9,976 nt of DNA from contig CAMHCZ010000064.1 of assembly GCA_946183755.1 (NCBI GenBank), positions 1 through 9,976 of the forward strand. Direction: 5' to 3'. Below the pieces are notes generated by a model. It worked only from the letters and a program-made list of their open reading frames with translations. It ran no database searches and was not told the origin of the DNA. This stretch comes from an uncultured bacterium (GTDB lineage Bacteria > Bacteroidota > Bacteroidia > Bacteroidales > Paludibacteraceae). The position numbers and the translations under genes were made by a program. This document shows positions 1-4,168 of this stretch, one piece after another (within the stretch, counting starts at the first letter, position 1; each line of letters opens with the position of its first letter).

Positions 1-372
1 ATGCTGGCCGACTCGCTGCCAGATACTTATGGACGCGCATTGTTCGACCAGTGGAAGTCCGAAGACGGAGTATGCTTCCTCATAGACCCGCCGTACCTCT
101 CGACGCAGGCGAGCACCTACACTGGATACTGGCGATTGCGCGACTATCTCGATGTGCTGCGCTTGCTGCACGACACCAACTACTTCTACTTCACGTCGGA
201 GAAAAGCTCCATCATCGAGCTCTGCGAGTGGATGGGCGAAGGGCATGTTGTCGGCAACCCCTTCGCTGGTGCCGTGAAGGTGGAGCAAGGCGCTCATCTG
301 AACCATACGGCGCGCTACACCGACATAATGCTTCACAAGCACAAAACAAAAGGTGGAGGACAAGCGGCATGA
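1..372 (+). CDS. DNA N6-adenine methyltransferase (Dam/D12 class), C-terminal part
   Basis: This is the C-terminal 123 residues of a D12-class adenine methylase, which transfers a methyl group from S-adenosylmethionine to N6 of adenine in DNA. The catalytic motif IV DPPY is at residues 29-32 of the visible part, within LIDPPYLST. About 90 residues follow it, close to what follows DPPY in phage T4-type Dam. The SAM-binding FxGxG region that normally lies well before DPPY is absent. The Met at base 1 is therefore probably internal and the gene starts upstream of the window. Its stop overlaps the next gene's start (ATGA, 369-372), so the two are translationally coupled. GC content is higher than in the genes after 1138. 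The phage-like relatives and the neighbour suggest a DNA-modification module of a prophage. The target site cannot be read from the sequence. Confidence 0.85.
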   Translation: MLADSLPDTYGRALFDQWKSEDGVCFLIDPPYLSTQASTYTGYWRLRDYLDVLRLLHDTNYFYFTSEKSSIIELCEWMGEGHVVGNPFAGAVKVEQGAHLNHTARYTDIMLHKHKTKGGGQAA

Positions 373-1010
373 TCAACAAGTATTACCAGACGTTGCGCGA
401 CATTCTGAATAACGGACGCACGCAGAACAACAAGAAAGGCGGTATCAAGTACCTCACTAACTACGTGCTTGAACTCACGCCAGCCGACCTGCTCGACATA
501 TTCGAGACACACGGCATCGCCAGAAAGAAGCTCAGGACAGAACTGCAGATGTTCGAGGCAGGAATCACCGCCACAGAGCAGTACAGGGCTGAAGGCATCA
601 CGTGGTGGGACTATTGCGGTGAGCAGCTCGTCAATTCATATCCGACATATATCCGGAAACTTCCGGCTCTTGTCGAGAGAATTCGCGGCGAGATGCGCAC
701 AAGCAAGAATTATGTCTTGTTCCTCGGCGAGACTGGCGCTGAGACAAACCAGCAGCCCTGTCTTTCGCTGGTGCAGTTCCAGATAGAAGGAGGTGCGCTC
801 ATTGTGTCAGCCTATCAGCGCAGCAGTGATGCGAGCCTCGGCTTGCCGTCCGACATCTACCATTTGTACCTGATGTCGCGTGAGGTCGGCTTGCCGCTCA
901 AGAGCATCACGCTCTTCCTTGCCAACGTACACATCTACGAAAGCAACCTGCTTAACACATTCAGGCTGTTGCAAGGAGAAAAGGATGTCAAGTTCACGCT
1001 GAATGTGTGA
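369..1010 (+). CDS. Thymidylate synthase-fold protein, possible dCMP hydroxymethylase/methylase
   Basis: A 213-residue protein that aligns by eye along most of thymidylate synthase (TS). Conserved elements are E58 (TELQMF, like TS HELLWF), W79-W80-D81 (TS IWDEW), the nucleophile C131 in PCLSLVQFQ (TS PCHAFFQFY), R151 and D154 in YQRSSD, LGLP at 157-160, and H188/Y190 in NVHIYESN (TS DTHLYSNH). The residue matching E. coli TS Asn177, which selects dUMP, is Asp162. Asp there is the hallmark of phage dCMP hydroxymethylase and of dCMP-accepting TS mutants. The phosphate-binding Arg pair is not kept (SKN at 112-114) and the C-terminal TS tail is missing, so the protein is shorter than TS (about 264 residues). 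I chose the ATG at 369 because it overlaps the methylase stop; the longer frame back to 51 is shadow. Inferred role: folate-dependent modification of a pyrimidine nucleotide for phage DNA. The fold is fairly sure; the substrate is a hypothesis. Confidence 0.75.
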   Translation: MINKYYQTLRDILNNGRTQNNKKGGIKYLTNYVLELTPADLLDIFETHGIARKKLRTELQMFEAGITATEQYRAEGITWWDYCGEQLVNSYPTYIRKLPALVERIRGEMRTSKNYVLFLGETGAETNQQPCLSLVQFQIEGGALIVSAYQRSSDASLGLPSDIYHLYLMSREVGLPLKSITLFLANVHIYESNLLNTFRLLQGEKDVKFTLNV

Positions 1011-1042
1011 TTAAGTGCTGTTTAAGCGTTGATTAAACGAAA

Positions 1043-1079
1043 GAAGCGGGCGACACTATGCTGTCGTCCGCTTCTCTTA
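1043..1079 (+). terminator. Intrinsic terminator after the modification genes
   Basis: A 13-bp stem pairs GAAGCGGGCGACA (1043-1055) with TGTCGTCCGCTTC (1062-1074), with one G-U pair and a 6-nt loop, followed by TCTTAT. It lies 33 bases after the TS-like stop codon. The U tract is weak, but the stem is very stable. Confidence 0.75.
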
Positions 1080-1087
1080 TAAAAAAT

Positions 1088-1124
1088 GTACTTTTCGTTT
1101 TGAAAATGTGTACTTTTCGTTTTG
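1088..1124 (+). repeat. Two direct repeats GTACTTTTCGTTTTG, 22-bp period
   Basis: Identical 15-mers occupy 1088-1102 and 1110-1124, so their starts are exactly 22 bp (about two helical turns) apart. On the minus strand each reads CAAAACGAAAAGTAC. They lie between the terminator of the DNA-modification genes and a -7 promoter box for the next operon. Two readings fit: transposase-binding sites at the right end of a Mu-like element, or operator repeats for the downstream operon. Confidence 0.85.
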
Positions 1125-1165
1125 GCGATTATATGACATTCTCAGAACAAAATGCATTGGCACGA

Positions 1166-1173
1166 TATCTTTG
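1166..1173 (+). promoter_or_regulatory. Bacteroidetes -7 promoter box (TATCTTTG)
   Basis: TATCTTTG is an exact match to the Bacteroidetes -7 consensus TAnnTTTG and lies 55 bases before the ATG at 1229. No clear -33 TTTG is seen 19-21 bp upstream. It would drive the three-gene operon at 1229-2633. Confidence 0.55.
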
Positions 1174-1228
1174 ACAGAAGAAAAGACATAAGCAGAAGCA
1201 GAAAAACAAACTATAAAACACAAAGACT

Positions 1229-1627
1229 ATGGGAAAGTACACAAAAGAAGAATTAGCTGAAATATACAAACAGAAAAAGGAACTTTTTGAACTTTTACTG
1301 AAAAAGGTAGGCCTTAAGAGAAAAGATCTTTACGACTTGGCGAGACAAGACTTTGTTGTTTCAAACATTGATGAATTGACTAAAGCCGAGAAAAAACAAT
1401 TTGACAAGCTGTATTTTGACATAGGGAAAAAACGCAGATTCAAACCTATTCAGCATATAACCATGAAATTCAGCATAAGCATAGAGGAAGACGAAGAGAC
1501 AGGATGGTATGTCGGGCAATGCATTGAAATACCTTCTGCGATGAGTCAAGGCAAGACCATTGAAGAACTAAAAGGGAACATTAAAGAAGCCATCGAACTT
1601 GCCATCAATTCACAAAACGAGCAATAG
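1229..1627 (+). CDS. HicB-like antitoxin-domain protein with N-terminal extension
   Basis: A 132-residue protein in two parts. Residues 79-128 (MKFSISIEEDEETGWYVGQC, then IEELKGNIKEAIEL) have the pattern of the HicB/UPF0150 antitoxin fold: a beta strand, an acidic turn, GWYVGQC, then an amphipathic helix. Residues 1-78 are Lys-rich and predicted helical, and match no family I know. An internal ATG at 1463 would give a bare 54-residue HicB-like domain, so a shorter product is possible. The first ATG at 1229 is preferred because of the upstream promoter box. It is the first gene of an operon, with a 5-base gap to the next. HicB normally neutralises the HicA mRNA interferase, but no HicA motif is encoded next door. 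It may belong to an unusual toxin-antitoxin or regulatory pair. Confidence 0.6.
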   Translation: MGKYTKEELAEIYKQKKELFELLLKKVGLKRKDLYDLARQDFVVSNIDELTKAEKKQFDKLYFDIGKKRRFKPIQHITMKFSISIEEDEETGWYVGQCIEIPSAMSQGKTIEELKGNIKEAIELAINSQNEQ

Positions 1628-1632
1628 ACAAA

Positions 1633-1866
1633 ATGAGCAGAAGTAGAAAGAAAGTTTGTGGAGGCATGATTTGCGGAATGTATGGCAGATCAAGAAAATG
1701 GGGCAAGCGGAAATGCCACAAGAAGTTCCGCGCGGCTATACATCACGGCAAACTTGTATTCAGAATGAGAGAAGTGATGAACACTTGGGACATGGGAGGA
1801 GACGGGAAAATGGTCTATACCTGGGATAAGAATAGTGACTGCTATAAAAAATACACAAGAAAATAA
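1633..1866 (+). CDS. Small basic Cys-containing protein, unknown function
   Basis: A 77-residue, strongly basic protein beginning MSRSRKKVCGGMICG. It has four Cys (residues 9, 14, 28 and 71) and a C-terminal stretch REVMNTWDMGGDGKMVYTW. The MSRSxKK opening and the REVxNTWDxGGDG segment resemble small uncharacterised proteins I recall from Bacteroidales and phages, but no function is known to me. It is the middle gene of the operon, 5 bases after the HicB-like gene and 2 bases before the DUF2442-like gene. It lacks the HicA fold motif (GWxxxRxxGSH), so it is not a recognisable HicA toxin. Its size, charge and position between two antitoxin-like proteins make a nucleic-acid-binding or toxin role possible, but that is inference. 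Confidence 0.6.
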   Translation: MSRSRKKVCGGMICGMYGRSRKWGKRKCHKKFRAAIHHGKLVFRMREVMNTWDMGGDGKMVYTWDKNSDCYKKYTRK

Positions 1867-1868
1867 CT

Positions 1869-2633
1869 ATGAAAGACAGAAAAACGACAACGACACATAG
1901 ACATAGACCTATACCAATGCTCTACGGCAGCGAAGGGAAAAGGTTTATTGAGAGGGCGAAGAATCCTCCAAAACTACCTGAAGAAGTAGAACGCATGAAA
2001 AAGAATCACGAGATATTCAAAGCAGCAGAGAAAAGAGGAGAACTTGAGCGTATGAATAAAAATCTACCATACATAGAGGTGAAATCCGCCATATACATTA
2101 TGGAACTATCATTGCTAATCACCTTCAGCGATGGCTTTGAACGCGTTATTGACTTTTCAGGATTCTTAAAAAGACATCCGCACCCACAGCACGACAAATA
2201 CATGAAACCTGCGAACTTCAAGAAATTCAAAGTCGAAAACGGGAATATCAGCTGGGGAGAAAACCACGATTTGGCATTTCCTGTCGCCGCTTTGTACAAA
2301 GGAGATTTAGAGCTTTGCTGCGACGAAGAAATCAGTTCTATCTACCAAACAACAGTCCACACATTCAGAGCGGAATTGAATATCGGCGATGTTGTATATG
2401 TAATCAAGACAAACATTGACTGCACCAATAAAATAAAAAGGACTCGAATTGATGACATAAGATACTCTTGCGCCAGCAACAAAATAGAATATTCAACAGA
2501 GGATGTCAATCACTTCGAAGGACAGGGCTGGTTCGGTTCTGTATATAGCAAAAGCGAGAATCAGGAAAACTTCACGGACATAATATTTCTCAGAAGAAAA
2601 GACGCGAAAGAATATCTTGACAGATACCTCTAA
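1869..2633 (+). CDS. DUF2442-like protein with unknown C-terminal domain
   Basis: A 254-residue protein. Residues 1-65 are basic and charged (MLYGSEGKRFIERAKN). Residues 70-147 fit the DUF2442 pattern: VKSAIYIMELSLLITFSDG, then VIDFSGFL, NFKKFKVENGNISWGENHDL and FPVAALYKG. Residues 155-254 form a third beta-rich part with GDVVYVI near 173 and FTDIIFLRRKDAKEYLDRYL at the end; I do not recognise it. DUF2442 proteins often sit beside DUF4160 or other small toxin-like partners and are thought to act as antitoxins or regulators; no such partner is visible. The start ATG is 2 bases after the preceding stop, so the two genes are coupled. The stop adjoins the terminator of a convergent small-RNA unit. 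Confidence 0.6.
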   Translation: MKDRKTTTTHRHRPIPMLYGSEGKRFIERAKNPPKLPEEVERMKKNHEIFKAAEKRGELERMNKNLPYIEVKSAIYIMELSLLITFSDGFERVIDFSGFLKRHPHPQHDKYMKPANFKKFKVENGNISWGENHDLAFPVAALYKGDLELCCDEEISSIYQTTVHTFRAELNIGDVVYVIKTNIDCTNKIKRTRIDDIRYSCASNKIEYSTEDVNHFEGQGWFGSVYSKSENQENFTDIIFLRRKDAKEYLDRYL

Positions 2634-2698
2634 AAAATAAAATAAAGAATCGGTTGTCAGAGGCTGGGCAGCTCCAATTGCTACCGAGCATAACAACC
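2633..2698 (-). terminator. Intrinsic terminator of the candidate small RNA
   Basis: On the minus strand GGTTGTTA (2698-2691) pairs with TGACAACC (2659-2652), and an inner 6-bp stem GGTAGC/GCTGCC (2685-2680 with 2672-2667) caps it. A T-rich tail follows, complementary to 2633-2650 (TTCTTTATTTTATTTTTT). One pair of the outer stem is G-U on this strand and a C-A mismatch on the other, so termination of minus-strand transcription is favoured. Confidence 0.65.
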
Positions 2699-2895
2699 AA
2701 CTCCTTATTCTCTGATAAAAGTTTCCATTGACAGGTTCCCGACCCATGCACATTCCGTGCACGAGCCACAAGGGGATTCAAACGCCCTACACTAAGTGCC
2801 AACGGTCAAGTAACCTCACCCAGTTGGGGAACTCTATCAAAGGATAAGACATTCAGCGGCTCATGTCACAATGACTCGAAGTTTGAATATCTTTT
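2633..2895 (-). ncRNA. Candidate structured small RNA downstream of ssrA (6S-like?)
   Basis: No convincing coding frame spans this region, but the minus-strand RNA folds into a nested rod. A long outer helix pairs 2830-2848 with 2704-2723 (18 pairs, one mismatch, one bulge, three G-U). Inside it are a hairpin at 2799-2827 (CCAAC/GTTGG plus inner GGT/ACC) and an apical arm whose tip is the 7-bp hairpin 2745-2763 with loop GGAAU, extended by further pairs. Several pairs are G-U only when read on the minus strand, supporting that orientation. A -7 box (2901-2908) precedes it and an intrinsic terminator (2633-2698) ends it. A rod with a central opening resembles 6S RNA, and a 6S-type RNA is known in Bacteroidales, but I cannot confirm identity by eye. 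The start at about 2895 is inferred from the promoter box. Confidence 0.5.
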
Positions 2896-2900
2896 CGATG

Positions 2901-2908
2901 CAAATATA
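2901..2908 (-). promoter_or_regulatory. -7 promoter box (TATATTTG) for the candidate small RNA
   Basis: The plus strand CAAATATA reads TATATTTG on the minus strand, an exact TAnnTTTG match. It sits between the ssrA terminator and the structured region. No TTTG is found at the -33 spacing, so an activator may be needed; a perfect dyad lies just upstream. Confidence 0.5.
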
Positions 2909-2934
2909 AAAACAAGAAATCCACACGTCCGAGA

Positions 2935-2950
2935 ATGTCAAGGTTGACAT
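2935..2950. promoter_or_regulatory. Perfect inverted repeat ATGTCAA-GG-TTGACAT, possible operator
   Basis: Two 7-bp arms with a 2-bp centre form a perfect dyad, 27 bp upstream of the -7 box for the small RNA and just past the ssrA terminator tail. A 16-bp compact dyad in this position is typical of a dimeric regulator site. The regulator is not identifiable from the window. Confidence 0.45.
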
Positions 2951-2956
2951 CATGAC

Positions 2957-3002
2957 AAATAAAAAGCGCACAAGACGAACACTCTCGTATTCTCTTATGC
3001 GC
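2957..3002 (-). terminator. Intrinsic terminator of ssrA
   Basis: On the minus strand GCGCATAAGA (3002-2993) pairs with TCTTGTGCGC (2975-2966) over 10 bp with one G-U. An inner ACGA/TCGT stem is present, and the tail TTTTTATTT (2965-2957) follows. It starts 38 bases beyond the mature tmRNA 3' end. A smaller 7-bp hairpin (3017-3033, ATACTGA/TCAGTAT) lies in the 3' trailer between them. Confidence 0.85.
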
Positions 3003-3039
3003 CTATTCTCTTCAACATACTGACATTCAGTATATTTTG

Positions 3040-3432
3040 TGGAGCTGACGGGAGTCGAACCCGTGTCCAAACGAGGAACCAATCCGCTTTCTACATGCTT
3101 ATCTTCGCCTTCGGTTTTCGTGCATCCGCAAGACCGAAGCCACCAACGAATGCCTTATCCGCTAAAATCTCACACACGCCGCACGGCCGGCGCATGCTAT
3201 CCCCGATTTTACCACACCACTTTGCCAGACGCTTCAGGGCTTGGCTTCTGAGTGATGTCTTGTCTCAGCACCTTGTGCCGAGATTAAGCCGACCTACTAT
3301 TATTCGGTTAGGCAGCAAGAGCGTAGTTATTCTCGCCAGTTATAGTTTACCCGATGAGATTAAAGTGCTTATCAGACAATGCACTGCATGCTTACGCATT
3401 ACTTCTACCCGCTGTCAAAACCAGGCAGCCCC
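3040..3432 (-). ncRNA. ssrA: tmRNA (transfer-messenger RNA)
   Basis: tmRNA rescues stalled ribosomes, acting with SmpB, and tags the unfinished protein for degradation. The minus strand begins GGGGCTGCCTGGTTTTGACA and ends with the T-arm GGGTTCGACTCCCG and CAGCTCC plus discriminator A. The first and last seven bases form the acceptor stem with one G-U pair. CCA is not encoded (the next bases are CAA), so it must be added enzymatically. The length of about 393 nt is normal for one-piece tmRNA. An internal frame encodes GENNYALAA followed by TAA, the tag form seen in Bacteroidales. A promoter box lies about 27-34 bases upstream and a strong terminator downstream, so it is its own transcription unit, though read-through from the phosphatase gene is not excluded. 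Short open frames across it are not genes. Confidence 0.97.
3308..3337 (-). other. tmRNA tag reading frame (A)GENNYALAA-stop
   Basis: From the resume codon GGC (3337-3335) the minus strand reads GGC GAG AAT AAC TAC, then GCT CTT GCT GCC and stop TAA (3310-3308). The tag added to stalled peptides is thus Ala (from the charged tmRNA) plus GENNYALAA. The C-terminal ALAA is the usual ClpXP-type degron. Confidence 0.95.
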
Positions 3433-3458
3433 TTACTCTTAAGGTGTTAATGCGACTG

Positions 3459-3488
3459 CAAATGTATGCAATAAAACGATATGGCAAT
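3459..3488 (-). promoter_or_regulatory. ssrA promoter (TACATTTG -7 box, ATTG near -33)
   Basis: On the minus strand TACATTTG (3466-3459) matches TAnnTTTG exactly. ATTG (3488-3485) lies 18 bases upstream at the -33 position. Transcription would start near 3452, leaving a leader of about 20 bases to be removed by RNase P. The promoter lies in the short space after the phosphatase stop. Confidence 0.6.
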
Positions 3489-3506
3489 GAAAACAAGGCT
3501 GATTTT

Positions 3507-4166
3507 TCACTTCAGCGCTATGTCGAGTATCTCGCTCGGAGAAGTGACCATGTGGCTCGGCGAGCAAGCCTCGAGCTCTGCCTTGGAGCGGAATCCCCAC
3601 AATACCGCCACGGAGTCCAAACCGGCGTTTCGGGCGGTGTTCATGTCGATGGACGTGTCGCCCACGTAGAGCGCCTGGCTCTTGTCATGGATGCCGCAGT
3701 CGCTGAGTATGTCGAAGACGATGGCTGGGTCGGGCTTCACGTTGTAGCCCTCGCGATGCCCATAGACGGCGTTAAACTCGAAGTCCGGAAACGAGTTTCT
3801 TATGACCCTGCATGTGCCTTCGTGATATTTGTTCGATGCCACAGCCGTCATTATGCCGCGGGATTTGAGCGCGCCGAGCAGCTCCACGATGCCGGGATAA
3901 GGCTTGGTCAGGTCGGTGCTGTGGTCTTTGTAATAACTAAGGAACAGCTCCCTCATGCGAGCCTCAACGCCTGGCACACGAGCCTCCTCGGGCAGCGCAC
4001 GATGGAAAAGCATGCCGATGCCGTTGCCCACGAACATCTTGTACGCCTCGACGTCGTGCTGCGGATAGCCGAGCGTGCGCAAGGCGTAGTTGGTGGCGGC
4101 AGCGAGGTCGGCTATGGTATCGAGCAACGTGCCGTCGAGATCGAAGATTACGAGTTTCTTGCTCAT
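3507..4166 (-). CDS. HAD-superfamily phosphatase, phosphoglycolate phosphatase-like
   Basis: A 219-residue HAD subfamily IA hydrolase. Motif I FDLDGT gives nucleophile D9 and D11, motif II is S111 in VASNK, motif III is K144 in NVKPDP, and motif IV is YVGDTSIDM with D170 and D174, the Mg-binding acids. The helical cap lies at about residues 16-85. The closest named relatives are phosphoglycolate phosphatases (Gph), which clear 2-phosphoglycolate, but members of this family vary in substrate, so no symbol is given. The frame could extend upstream to 4247, but the start at 4166 (MSKKLVIFDLDGT) is right for the family and lies 2 bases after the TAG of the upstream NagZ/beta-lactamase gene, so the two are translationally coupled. 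It is the last protein gene before ssrA. Because it is coupled to a cell-wall sugar hydrolase, a sugar-phosphate substrate is possible; that is inference. Confidence 0.9.
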   Translation of the reverse strand: MSKKLVIFDLDGTLLDTIADLAAATNYALRTLGYPQHDVEAYKMFVGNGIGMLFHRALPEEARVPGVEARMRELFLSYYKDHSTDLTKPYPGIVELLGALKSRGIMTAVASNKYHEGTCRVIRNSFPDFEFNAVYGHREGYNVKPDPAIVFDILSDCGIHDKSQALYVGDTSIDMNTARNAGLDSVAVLWGFRSKAELEACSPSHMVTSPSEILDIALK

Positions 4167-4168
4167 GG

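Noticed and set aside
51..1010. Long open frame beginning before the TS-like gene
   Set aside because: Its first 106 codons lie inside the adenine methylase in another frame and give an Arg/His-rich shadow; TS similarity begins only after the ATG at 369.
578..1010. Functional cellular thymidylate synthase (thyA)
   Set aside because: Asp replaces the dUMP-selecting Asn, the phosphate-binding Arg pair is missing and the C-terminal tail is absent.
1081..1130. CRISPR array
   Set aside because: Only two short repeats 22 bp apart with a 7-bp interval; no spacers of proper length and no cas genes.
1633..1866. HicA toxin partner for the HicB-like protein
   Set aside because: The protein lacks the HicA dsRBD-like motif and active-site His context, so the name is not justified.
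2493..2802. Minus-strand open frames of 70-92 codons in the structured region after ssrA
   Set aside because: No domain, low-complexity ends that read through the terminator into the DUF2442-like gene, and a better explanation as a structured RNA.
3039..3442. Plus-strand open frames across the tmRNA
   Set aside because: They are explained entirely by ssrA on the other strand.
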